From: a virus
Virus record (IMG/VR): IMGVR_UViG_3300030329_003799
Location: 1-52,071 of that record
DNA length: 52,071 bases
Direction: 5' to 3' (one strand)
Shown here: positions 34,065 through 46,300 of the stretch, piece after piece
How positions within the stretch are numbered: the stretch's first letter is position 1
Layout of the letters: each line of letters starts with the position of its first letter
Notes under the pieces: generated by a model
The model's database searches: none
Told to the model about the DNA's origin: nothing
The model's input: the letters and a program-made list of their open reading frames with translations, nothing else
Translations under genes and position numbers: made by a program

Positions 34065-34853
34065 ATGGGAGCAGAAGCTAAATCAGCAAATATAAACACG
34101 TCAAACTATCATTCTCAACCAGGTTCTTTGATTAAGAAAGAAAGTAAGTTTAACGAAACGATAAACAAAGTAGGCTCTATAATGCCTAGTTATGATGAAC
34201 TTAAAAAGGCAACCCCTGAAGATGCAGTATATACTAGAGTTGGTGGTCCAAAACAAGAAAATTTGCAAGTTAATGGTAAAGGTTCCAATTTCAATACACA
34301 AGTTAACAGTGAAGGTAAAAAGAATTGGTGGACTGGAGAGGGTTTCAGTACTGACCACTGGTTATCTCAAGCTAGTGCACATGACCCTAATGCTATAGGA
34401 GCAGGCACTATACTTGGAGGAAAAAAAGGAGGAGGTATTGGAGGAATGATAGGCGCTTCAATTAGAGCGTTTGGTTCTAACTTTACTGGAGCAGACCCTT
34501 CCTTCTTTAGCGAATCATCTGCTTTTGACAATGTTCAGCAGAAACAAGAAAATTATGAATCAGCCCAAACTATTACAGCTGATGTAGAACTTCCTGGTAG
34601 TGATGGTAACCCATTATATCCTGTTCAAAAAAGCGAAAAATATAAGCAAAGTTTTAGGGATTCTTTTGCAGAGAACAGAGAGCTTAGAAATAGGACTTTT
34701 AAATGGATAGGGGAAGATGATATTGAAAGAGAGTATTCAACTCAGCTTAAAGGTGAAACTGATGATGATTGGCTTAATTTCTTAGAAAATACTATGGAAG
34801 GCGAAGCGGCTTCTGATATAATAACAAATAATAGCGATACTGCGTTTACTTAA
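34065..34853 (+). CDS. putative internal virion protein, 262 aa
   Basis: Mostly charged and probably extended, with one Gly-rich amphipathic segment (GGKKGGGIGGMIGASIRAFG, about 118-137) that could insert in a membrane. Acidic C-terminus. No family recognised. Placed within the ejection-protein block, tightly packed with neighbours. Confidence 0.5.
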   Translation: MGAEAKSANINTSNYHSQPGSLIKKESKFNETINKVGSIMPSYDELKKATPEDAVYTRVGGPKQENLQVNGKGSNFNTQVNSEGKKNWWTGEGFSTDHWLSQASAHDPNAIGAGTILGGKKGGGIGGMIGASIRAFGSNFTGADPSFFSESSAFDNVQQKQENYESAQTITADVELPGSDGNPLYPVQKSEKYKQSFRDSFAENRELRNRTFKWIGEDDIEREYSTQLKGETDDDWLNFLENTMEGEAASDIITNNSDTAFT

Positions 34854-34861
34854 GGAGATAT

Positions 34862-36271
34862 ATGGCACATCCATTTTACGGAGATTACAAACAACCTAAT
34901 TATAATGTCAATAAAGATTTAAATTCATATATTAGACAAGCTGCACAAATATCTTCAAATGAAAGAATAGTTAGAAAACAGCAAGAAGCTGCTAAAGATA
35001 GATTAGAGACTCAAATTGAATCTAATGAAAAAATGTTTAATAGGACTGAAGATAGACTAGATACTCAATTAGCAGATTATATGCAAACTAGTGCCGTAAA
35101 CAGACAAGTTAGTTTAGACGCAAATACTAGAGCAAATGAACTTCACCCTTATACAAAAGAATCTCAAAAGCTTAAAAACGAATTAGCTAAAAGAACTATG
35201 GATTGGAATGTTATGCGTTCTGAGTATGAAGCTAAGGGTTTAAAAAGAGTAGAAGAAGATAATATAGCTGACGACAATTTAAATCAATTCATAGGCTCAG
35301 AACTTGCTAACTTTGCTCCAGCTTATGAGCAAGGTTTAGGAGAATATATTACAAATGCAGACGGTACTGAATCTTTCGTTTTAAATAAAGATTTAGGTAA
35401 AAATTTAACACCTTATAATGATATTCAAATAGAAGATAAATATAATAAATTTATATCTAATTACGATGGTGTCGATAAAAATATATCACTAGAAGAATTT
35501 AGACAAGCTTGGACTCAATTAGAAGGAAATTCTCAATTTGATTTTAATACAAAACTAGGTTTTGATTTAGCAGATTGGGGTAATAGAGTCCATGGAATTC
35601 AAAATGACACTCAAAAAGTTTTAGAATTATTTAGGAAAGAATATGGTGATCAGCCTGGTTTTGATGAATTGTGGGTAAACCAAACAATAAACAACCCTAA
35701 TGCAGTACCTGCAACTGGCGATTTTGATTCAGATGTTAGTTATGGAGATTGGTCAATAAGCAAAGAGGGTATGAAAGCTCAAGACTATTTAGACCAAGCT
35801 AGTGATAATTTTTCAGCTTGGGGAGTTAATAGGGATTTACAATGGGATTTAGAAGACACATTTAATGTTTTTGACAAAACAGATAAAAATAAAGTATCTA
35901 AAGCTATAAAAGATTTTGCTTACGATTTAAAAACTACTAGTGAGGATGATTTAGATAATGTTAAGGTTAACGCTTTTGTAGATGATAATGGTAATGAATT
36001 ATTTGAATTTTGGGAAGATGATTTTACTTTAGGGCCATGGTCTGATCAAGAAAGAGGCACTAGGGGTATAAGAAAAAGATTCTCAGGTAACGATAGATGG
36101 ATTGGAAGATTAGGAGATGATGGTAGGATTTATTGGCAAGAATCCAATAAAGATTACTGGAGAGATGACGTAACTGTATATGATGGTAAAAACATGCTTA
36201 AACAAACAGAAGGATTCAGAGGTGGTGACGCCACAGATATGCCTGATGGTTGGGCTCAAAGAGGAGATTAA
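34862..36271 (+). CDS. putative internal virion protein, 469 aa
   Basis: Preceded by AAGGAGATAT. The first 130 residues are a long helix/coiled coil (ERIVRKQQEAAKDRLETQIE; FNRTEDRLDTQLADYMQ). The rest is Asp/Asn-rich, mixed helix, with a Trp-containing C-terminus. No enzymatic motif. Fits an ejection-channel protein like gp15-type, by position only. Confidence 0.5.
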   Translation: MAHPFYGDYKQPNYNVNKDLNSYIRQAAQISSNERIVRKQQEAAKDRLETQIESNEKMFNRTEDRLDTQLADYMQTSAVNRQVSLDANTRANELHPYTKESQKLKNELAKRTMDWNVMRSEYEAKGLKRVEEDNIADDNLNQFIGSELANFAPAYEQGLGEYITNADGTESFVLNKDLGKNLTPYNDIQIEDKYNKFISNYDGVDKNISLEEFRQAWTQLEGNSQFDFNTKLGFDLADWGNRVHGIQNDTQKVLELFRKEYGDQPGFDELWVNQTINNPNAVPATGDFDSDVSYGDWSISKEGMKAQDYLDQASDNFSAWGVNRDLQWDLEDTFNVFDKTDKNKVSKAIKDFAYDLKTTSEDDLDNVKVNAFVDDNGNELFEFWEDDFTLGPWSDQERGTRGIRKRFSGNDRWIGRLGDDGRIYWQESNKDYWRDDVTVYDGKNMLKQTEGFRGGDATDMPDGWAQRGD

Positions 36272-36273
36272 TA

Positions 36274-37347
36274 ATGTTAGGATCAACACCAAGACAATTA
36301 GCAGGACATTCACCAGGACCACAAAGGCCTGATACAAATATATTGACGCCTGAAGAAAGACATTTAATGAAGGAGAGAAGAAGAGTAGAGGCTATGATAA
36401 CTACTTATAATGCTAATCCTTCTAGATATGACGATGCATATGCTATGCAAATAGAACAATACGCTGCTCAATATGGGATACCATTTCAAAGAGCAGGTGC
36501 TGGCGTTATACGAAATGCTGGGGCTGCAGCTGGAGGTTTTATAGATTCATTTTTATGGGACTTACTTCCAGACAGTTGGTATTCTAGTGACGCTACTTCA
36601 ACTGCTAGAAAGTTTGGTAAAGGTGCAGGTTTAGCAAGCGCTGCTTTATTAACAGGTGGTACTTCTTTATTAGGTAAAAGCATGACTAAATTTGCTCAAA
36701 GTGGAGTAGGTCAATTTACTACTGCAGGAGCTGCTTTAGGAGCTAAGAAAATGTTAGCACCTACTATAGCAGGAGCAGCAAAACAAGGCGGGATGGTAGG
36801 CAATTTAGCAGAAACTGTAATGGCTTCAGGACAAGGTCAAAATATATCTAAAATGGCTGTTAAGGATATAACAAAGACAGCTAAAGGGCTTGTTAAAAAA
36901 GGTGACAAATCAGGAGCTCTTGCAGCTATAGACAAAGCAGGTGAATTAACTACTGCTGCTCAAAAAGTTGATACTGCTACCAAGATTGGTGCAGTAGGAA
37001 AAGGTCTTGAATCTGCTGTATATAGAGCATCCAAAGGAATTGGGAAGGGAGCTGCTACTGCAGCAGCTACTGGAACACAAACTAAAGCTGAAGTATTGAT
37101 TAATAGTTTAATTGGTAAAAAAGGTGTCGGTGCAAAATCAGAAAAAGGATTAAAGTCTTTATTAGCTGATAAAAATAAAGTAGCACAAATAGATGCTATA
37201 TTAAATGACCCTAATACTGATATAAATTTAGCTATTAGTACAATTAAAGGATTATTACCTAAGTCTGTAGGTAGTAAAGCTGTAAATAAAAGTGATATAG
37301 TAAAATTATTAAGCGAGTTTTACGGATTTAGTAGCATAGGAGGCTAA
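36274..37347 (+). CDS. putative internal virion protein, Ala/Gly-rich, 357 aa
   Basis: ATG at 36274 chosen because GAGGAG lies eight bases upstream; the frame is open further back to a TTG without support. Residues about 75-190 alternate Ala/Gly hydrophobic helices (GAAAGGFIDSFLWDLLPDSW, ASAALLTGGTSLLGKSMTKF), which could form a membrane-penetrating region. The C-terminal 100 residues look like a small helical domain (KSLLADKNKVAQIDAIL). Directly upstream of the giant polymerase-like protein, with which it may form the injected assembly. Confidence 0.55.
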   Translation: MLGSTPRQLAGHSPGPQRPDTNILTPEERHLMKERRRVEAMITTYNANPSRYDDAYAMQIEQYAAQYGIPFQRAGAGVIRNAGAAAGGFIDSFLWDLLPDSWYSSDATSTARKFGKGAGLASAALLTGGTSLLGKSMTKFAQSGVGQFTTAGAALGAKKMLAPTIAGAAKQGGMVGNLAETVMASGQGQNISKMAVKDITKTAKGLVKKGDKSGALAAIDKAGELTTAAQKVDTATKIGAVGKGLESAVYRASKGIGKGAATAAATGTQTKAEVLINSLIGKKGVGAKSEKGLKSLLADKNKVAQIDAILNDPNTDINLAISTIKGLLPKSVGSKAVNKSDIVKLLSEFYGFSSIGG

Positions 37348-37348
37348 A

Positions 37349-40300
37349 ATGGGCTTCATCTCGGGGGAAAAAGACTATTTTGATGAGTCTGCTTTTAAAC
37401 CTTCTTGGTCAGAACAAGACACACAAAGAAGAGTTCAGGCGTATTATGTCGCCCCACATACATTTCCACAAGCACAATTAGACGTATTGCATTCCCATGC
37501 AAATCATTATGGTATACAAATAGATGAAAATAGAGTTACTGCACATGATGATGAAATTAAATTTAAAAGATTATTACAGAAACTTGGCAGTGGTTTCTTA
37601 TCAGGCTTTACTACATTCGAAGTAGGCGATGAACCCCGAAATGATGCAGAAGCCATTGCCAACTCTTTAGGTCATTTAGCTGGATTTGTTGGCTTTATAC
37701 CTACTGCTCCATTAAAAGCATTAAATGCTACTAAAATGGTTAGCGCTGCTCAAGCTCTTAGAGGAAAATCTGTTCCAATGCTTGCAGCATCTCAATTACA
37801 GAAAGCTGTAACTCCTGTTAGCAAAAAGATATTAGACAATGCTATGAACATGAGATCTAAAGCTGTAGCAGATGCTGCTAATTTCTTAAATAAAGATGTG
37901 CCTTCACATATGATTGAAGGAGCTTTTCATTTAGGAACTGCATCAGCTGTAGGAGCATGGCAACAAGGTATAGATGGGATGATTCAAGCTGGAGTACATG
38001 GTGGTGTTATGGGTGGAGCATTTAGAGGGATAGCTAATATGATCAATAAAGGTGGAGCTAGAACTTTAGTAAGAACTGTTGAAAAAGACCATTTAGGTAG
38101 ACCTAAGCCTGCTAAACAAGTATTAACATTAGACCAAAAACAAGATAGAGCATTAAGAGGACTGGCTGGTTCGTTATTTGATGGGCTACCTTCTACATTA
38201 AGAGGCGATACTACTGCTCAACAGGTGTATCATTATTTACTAGGTGCTTATTTTGGAGCACAAGAAACTACTGCTGTTGAAATGGGCAGAAATAAATTCC
38301 TACAAAAAATGGAAAAATCTAACTCAGAAACAATAAGAAATGCTCAAAAAGTAGGCATGGAAAAAGGTTATAAAGGTGAAAGACTTCAGAAGTTTATAAT
38401 GAAAGAAACTTCAAATGATCTTAATTATGTGCCAGAGCTCACAAAAGGATGGGGCAAGTTATCAGAAAGAGTACAAGAATCTGTTAAAGAAGAAGCTGCA
38501 AATCTATGGGGATACAAATCAGATAGTAGAACCGCAGGTTATAAAATGCTTGAGGATATATTAGGCGAAGATGATGCTAAATCATTTATAGACGATTTAG
38601 AAATGCCTGTTGAAGAAGGTTTTACTGATACAGGCAAATTAAAACATGGAGCTAGATTAGTAATTCCTATGAAAGGCCAAGAGCATAAATATGTAATGGG
38701 GTCTGGTGGAGCTATCGGTTCTGATGCTAAATGGGCAGAAATTGGCCTTAGATATGGAGTTGACAACGTTGTGCATTATTCTTTTAAAGGACATAAAACA
38801 GCACCTAAATTAAAAGGAGATGTATATAAACTAAATGATAAAGCATTAGCTGAGGGCAATATAGCTGTAGAAAAGGCTAGTAAAAGACTAGGTAAAACAA
38901 CAGGTAGAAAAAAATATACTCTAGATTTACTTAGAAGAAATTATCATCAAGTAGTACATTCTGATGGAGTGTTTGCTATAGGCAGTATTGTTAGAAAAGG
39001 TAAAAGAGGTAAAAAAGATCCTCCTATTAACGAAGTAAGAGGTGGTACAGGTTGGGCTATAGCAATGGCTAAAGATATGCAAGGTAGAGAAATACATGTA
39101 TGGGATACCGTTGATAAAGGATGGCATAAATGGAATAGGTCTAAAAGAATTTGGGAAAAAGAAAAAGCTCCTAAATTAACTCCTGACTTTGCAGGTATTG
39201 GCAGTAGAGGAGTTCTAAAAGGAAAGAATTATATAATGCCAAAAGGTGCTGAAGAAGCCATAGAAGATGTGTATAAAGCGACTTTTGGAGAGCCAATAGA
39301 GAAATCTAAGGCCGAAAAAGCTAAAATTAAGGCAGAAAAAGAAAAAATAGTATCAGCAGTAGGGGGAGAAAAAAACGACGCTGAAAAGCACAAAATTATA
39401 AAAGAAGAGAATTTAGGAGAACCTAGTTTACAAGATATATTAGCAAGTGGAAGTGTAGAAGGGCCTGATGTTAAACCACTTAAAAAGTCTAAAAAAGGAG
39501 AAGATGTTAGCGTTAAAGGTCAACTTGATGACTCAAAGCAAACATCAGCTACTCCAGTATCAAACAGAACAGTTAGTTATGTTAAAAGAGAATTAGCAGG
39601 TATTCACTTAGATGATACTGCTAAGATACATAAGATGGCTAAAAAACTTGATAAGATTTTAGATAAAGCCTCTAGTTCTAAATTAAAAGATGGCTTGAGT
39701 TATAAAATAGAAGATTCTATGGATATAGTCAAAAAAGGAATGGATAGAGAATGGGGTATTACTTTAAAAGATAGTAAACTACTTGAAATGAAACAGCAAT
39801 TATTTTTACGTAATGCTGGAGTCCAGGTTCCTCACTTTACTGTCACAAACGGGAAGATATCTGATAAGCCTATAGCTTCTAAAAATTTAGCTCAAAATGA
39901 TAAAAGACAAAGAGCTCCTGAAATGTGGATTTCTCATGTGTGGCAAAGTCATGGTAAGTCGGGCCATGGCTATGCCATACTTGATCATTTTGTTGAAGGT
40001 CAAAATGGTAGATTTAGAGAATATTCTTTTGGTCAACAAAAAGAAAGATTAAAAGATAAAACTAAGAGTGATGACGCATGGAATAAAACATTAGCTGATA
40101 TATATGAAAAAATGTTTACTAATCATAATATGTATGCATATGGAGGTCGTGGTGATGCAGAAAGAATGTATTTTGTAAAAGTACACCCAAAAGTTCCAGT
40201 TAGAAAAATTCACGTTGATAAAATGTTAGAAGAAATACCAGAATTTAAATTAGATAATATGCCTACTTGGGTTAAGAAGTATGCTACTAAAAGCTTACTT

Positions 40301-43300
40301 ACAGCACAAGGTAAAACACTTAAACCTAAAATGGAAATGCGATATAAAAAAATGATTATATCAAATGCTTTATATGAAGCTGAGATGAATGGCTTTACTC
40401 CCGACGTAGCAGGTATTAAAAAATTACTAGCAATGAAAGATCGTGTTGGTATGAAAAAAGGTGTAATTGATTGGAATAAAAGACAGCAAATATGGTTCAC
40501 TAATGGCTATTCAGCTGATCGTGCTTTCTTTTTAAAGAACAAAAAAAGATTTAAACTGGGTGAATTAAAAGACAGTCAATTTAAATACATGTTGTTTGAA
40601 GACGCTTCTGAAAAAGGATTAAATGCTAAATCCTTAGCTAGAAAATATACTGAAGCAACTGATGGAGCTATATTAGCAGAAGAAGGTTTTGTTGATGCAT
40701 TAAATGAAAGTTTTGGTATGCCTGAATCTGGTCAAAATAAATCTTTTATAGTATCTCCCCATTCAGAACATGGTGCTTTATTAGGTAAATTTATGTTCCA
40801 TAAAGTGACACCTGAAGCTTCTAAATGGATGAGAAAACAAGGTATACACATGTTAATACCTCGTTCAGCTGCAAAACAATCAGGTAATAGAGACTATTTT
40901 GATTTATTCTCTGCTTCTAAAGCTTATAAAGAACCTAGATTTACTATAGGTGGTAAAAAAGCAAATCCTCAAGAAACAGATATGATATATGGTATGGATA
41001 TAGCACATATTAAAGGTTCTTTATCTGAAAAAGATACTGAACACCAATTACAAAATCAAAGACTTCCAAAGCAAATGCTGACAAATTTAACAGCTTATAA
41101 TTTTGCTACTAAAGGTGATCCTAAACTAGAAGCTAAATACCAAAAGTCTTTAGATAGGATGTTTGAAGAAATAATAGGAGAAAATTTCAGAGGTTCTAAA
41201 CCTTTTAACTCTAAATTACAAGATTTAATGGATAATTATGGTGATTTAAAACCTAAAGAAAGAGCTAAGAAAGTTGAGTTTCTTCTTAACAATATAGATA
41301 AAATAGGTGTTGACCAATTATTAAAAGCAATAAAAACTCCATATGCTCAAGAGTTTACTACTAAAGCGTATAGAAAGATAGTCAAGAAAACTGATGAAAT
41401 CATTATGGATAAAATTAATGATGGAGAATTGACTCAAAAAGAAGGGGCTGAATATTATCAGGAGTCTGCTAGTTTCAAAACATTAATGGATAGACTATTA
41501 GCATTAGAAGGGCAAATGGGGGGAGATACTACTCCTATATGGTTCCATAAATTTGTTAGAGATTTTAGAATGCAAGCTATGAGAAATTTTGTAGTATATC
41601 AAGTAACTAGGCCATCAATGCCTAATAGTATATCAGGTAGAATGAGACCATATGATCCATGGCTACGTGCAGATAAGAACATGAAAAGATTAGATAAAGA
41701 TGATAGTATATTCTTTTTAGATGATATGTACAGACATATGAAAATACAAGTTCCTAAAGATGTGTTTGTTGGAGAAAAAGCTCCTAGAACATTAGGTAAG
41801 TTGTGGGATAAATATCAAGAAATGAAAGATAATAAACAATTAGTTGGAAAGAAATTTGAAGATTTTCTACATGCTGTTGTTGTTCGTGTTCCTATGGACT
41901 CTTTATCAGGCGCACATGATTTAAAATTCGCAGGATTTACTGGTATTAATGGTAAAGGTATATTATTACATCCAAGAACTATGCAAGCATTAGGTGGTGC
42001 TGATTTAGATGGTGATAAAGCTTTTGCTTTCTTTGGTATGCCTAAAAGTTATAGAGATATGTATGGTAAAAACAAATATGAATTTTCTAGTACTGGTGAT
42101 GCAAAAGGAATAATCAAAGATAATAAAGAAGATTTTAGAGATATTCTTACTCGTAATAATCCAGAAGAAATGAAAGTATTTCAAGAACAAAGTGCAGTTT
42201 GGGACCCTATGTTAAGAGAAGATATATCTATGAGAGCTGCAGATGGACGTGCTAGATTAGGTCCAGCTGTTATAAATAGACAAGCAGCTATTGCAATGCA
42301 CGCATCACTTTCTGGTTCTAAACAGTCTGAAACAGTACCTTTTACTATGACTATAAATAAAAAGAAACATACTTTTGATATAGAAATATCTCCTAAGACA
42401 GATGCAAAAGAATTAGCTTATGCTAGGGAGCTTATGAGAGCTAGCATAGCATTTCCTTCTGACCCCTTAGATGAAGCTGGTCTTAAAAGTAAAGCTCATT
42501 TTCAATGGAAAGTATTTGAGTCTTTATTTAATGTAAAAATTCCTAAAGATATGGAAAAGGCATTAGGTAAAAAGAAAATGAAAGATTTTTTAAAAGGTAC
42601 AGATAAAAAAGATCCTGGTATTTACAAACTTGCTAGTAAATCATTAATGGGGACTTTAAAAAGAATGAATTCTGCATACTATGGTAGAAACTGGGATACA
42701 GGAAGAAGATGGTATTTCCCTGAGATACAAGAGATGGCAGAACCTATTTATACAGATTTTTCTCCAGAAATGATTAATACTATGATGCCTAAAATGGTAC
42801 AAGAATTAGGTAAAGTAGATTGGAGTGATAATGTATTTGCAAGAATAGATAAAAAAGGATTAAAAGATTTATATGGGCAATGGGACATAAAAAGAAAAGA
42901 TATAGATTGGCTTAAAAAACAATTAGGAAGAACGTCATTCAAGGTCAAGTATACTCCAGTTGTTAAGAACACTATTAAAGAACAATTATATCTTCCCGAG
43001 AAGAGGAACGCGGCTGTTGAATCTGTAGCAGCTTTTAGAAGAGCAGTCGCGAATACTCATTTTCCCATGAGAAAAGGATTTGAAAAAGATTTAAAAGAAG
43101 AATCATATAGAAGAGATGTCATAGAAGAATTATATACATTAAGCCAAGATGCTATAGTTAGAGATATGACTGATATTACTACCTTTGAAATGTTAAGAGA
43201 TTATATTAAAGCTAGTAAGATACCAAGAAGAAATGTAGTACATTTATCTAAATTTGCACAACAAGCTAGAAGACAATACACATTAGATTTTAAATCTCGT

Positions 43301-46300
43301 AAAAAAATACAAGAAGCTGATATGTTTGAAGAAAAAGAAACATCATTCGAAGATCAGCTATTAACAGATGAGTATATTAAAAACTTTAAATTAGGTAAAG
43401 GTAAGGATGGAAAAGGAACTAATGTTTTGAAACGTCCTTTAACTCCTGATGAGCAAGACATATTAGATATAATGTTAATAGGTTCTGCTGATAGATTTAA
43501 ATTAGATGAAATTAATAAATACGAATCTGAAAATTGGGGTAATTTAAGTAAACACGAAAAGAATATTATAGCTCAAGAAAGATATAAAGCTGCTGGAACA
43601 TCTTTAAATAGAGCAGGTTTTAACAGTGAGTCTGTTAATGATAAAATTATATTAGATTTAATGAACAGATATAATGAAAAGTTAATTACAACTTATGAGC
43701 CTCCTAAGAAATTAGCAGAAGCTACTAAAGAAAATAATAAAGCTGCTGATGAACCATTAAAGATGAAGGTTTCTGATAGTGAAGGTAAAGAAGCAGAAGT
43801 GGAAATAGATACCAATCATTATAGTGGTTTTGAGAAATTAAACAGAGGTGAAATAAAAGACGCAGAATTGAGAGATTTAGTTGATATGTTAGCTGATAAT
43901 ATTAATCATTATAAATCTAGATTTGGTGACAATTCAAAAGATATAGCTGAAAACATTAATTTACTTACAAGAGGATTAGTTGGTAAAGATTTAGCAGCAA
44001 TGAATAAAGAAGATTATCGTGTGATGAATAGATACTTTAATGATTTACGTTCAGGTACCTGGTATATGAGAAACATAGTGCCTAAGCTAAAACAAAAAGG
44101 AATCATTCCTAAAAGAGCTCATATGCAGTTTCCTTTAACTTCCAATAAAGAAAGAATGATGGAAGATATAGTATTATCGTACGAACAAGGGTACTTTCAA
44201 AACTATGATGGTACTGGTAAAATAGGTAAAATGGCTAAACCTACACATTACTTAGAAAGAATGCAATTCTTTACGGGAACATCTGTTGATTTAGCAACAA
44301 GGTATGATGATTTGCAAAAACAAGAACTTAGAGATGAACTACTTAAAGAAACAGGTTATGAATCTATTCCTGAAGGTGAAAGATTATATGAAATAGCAGT
44401 TGCATTAAGAGAGCAGCCTATGATCAATGAAATTGCTAGTAAGAAAAGAGGAGATGCTTATGATAGTGTTTTAAATTATAGAATAAAACAATATCAAGAT
44501 AGTATAACAGATTCTTTAACTAAAAACAAATGGGATGATTTAAAAGACAGGAAATTTAAAGTATCTTTAGGAGCTAAAGATAAGAATATGACTGGTCAGC
44601 AAATCGTTGATAATATAAATAAAGTTATAACTAAAAGAAATGAAAAGATACACACAGAATGGATTTCTAAAAATAAAAAGAATTTAGCTAAATATCAAAT
44701 AGGACATCATGACGAGGGTGGTTTAATTCCTAAATATGATATTGTAAAATTCACTAAACACATATCTAATCTATATAAAAAAGGTGAACCTGTAGATATG
44801 AACGAATTTGGCCTTGATGGTCTTAGAGAAATCTCTAGAAGTATGATGCTTCAATCTCCTGATACTAATAGCAAGTTAGCTAAAGCTATATTAAAACAAG
44901 ACGTAAGTCAAACTGGGCAAATGGATTTTAGTGTTTACTTCCCTCATGCTCATATGGACAATAAAGCTGCATTACAATCTCTTAAAAGAGGTTTAGATTT
45001 TATAGAAAAATCAGAATTAACTCCTACTGAAAAAGCCGCTGAAAAGAAAAAAATGTTAATAAGAACTAAAACATTAACAGGGGATTGGTTACCTCATGAT
45101 ATGATAGAATATCAAGCATTTGATGGTGCTTTAAGAGAAATAGCTAAAGGTAAAGATGGTGATTGGATGAAATGGTTTAACAGTAATCCTAGAACAGGTA
45201 ATATGATGTCTCGTAATAATCATATAGGAGGTTGGGCTAAAGATCCTGGTGTTTATGAAATATATCAAAACAATCTTATTAAAACTTATTATAGACAACT
45301 AGCTCAAATAATGAACAGAGCTACTATTGAAGAGTTTGAAATTAATAATCTTGGATTTAAAGGTAAAGAACATGTAGAAGCATGGAAGAATTTCTATAGA
45401 TTATACGCACAAGATGCTATGGGGTTCCCTAATAATATTCCTCGACATTTTTTAAATAAAGATAGTGGAATGAATATAGCAGGTACTCCTTATGCTTGGT
45501 GGGCAGATAGTAATGTTAAACGTATTGTAAATAATGTAAGAAAAAAATTAGGTATTAAAGAAGATTTAAGACTTCCTGAAGAATTAAGAGGAGTTGATGT
45601 AAGTCACATAAGACATTGGTCAAATGTAGAAGCCAGATATCAAATGGCAACGTTGTTAGCGCATCCTAAATCAGCAATAGCCAATATATATGGTGGTACA
45701 TTACATACAGTACAATCAGTAGGTTGGAGAAATTGGAGAAATTCTCGTAATGTAGAGTATCTAAGGACTAATCTTCCTGGAGAAGCTAAGAATTGGCTAG
45801 ATAAAGGCGATATGACTAAATGGGCAGTTAAACATGGTGTTGTTCCAGATTTTATATTATATGAAGCAGGATTAAATCCACAATTTAGAACTGGTAGATG
45901 GAAGGCATTTGTAGATGATGCTATGTCTTTATTTAATAAAGATCCTCATGTTAAAGACCATACTCTTATAAGTTTAGCTAAAAAGCATAAAATTACAGAG
46001 AATGCATTTCATAAAGCAGCTTGGTTCATGCGAGAACCTGAGCGCGCATTACGTCGTGATGCTTTTATATCTCACTATTTACAAGCTAGAGAGAATATTG
46101 GTAATGCAGAAATGCCTTTAGATCATCCGTTTCTTATAGAACAAGCTAAGAAAGGTGTTAAAGCAACACAATTCTTATATTCAGCTCCATATAGACCTCC
46201 TTTTTCACGTTCTGCATTGGGAAAAGTTATGACACGTTTCCAATTGTGGGCATGGAATGCTGTTAGGTTTAGGAAAGATGTAATCGCTGAAGCTGAGAAA

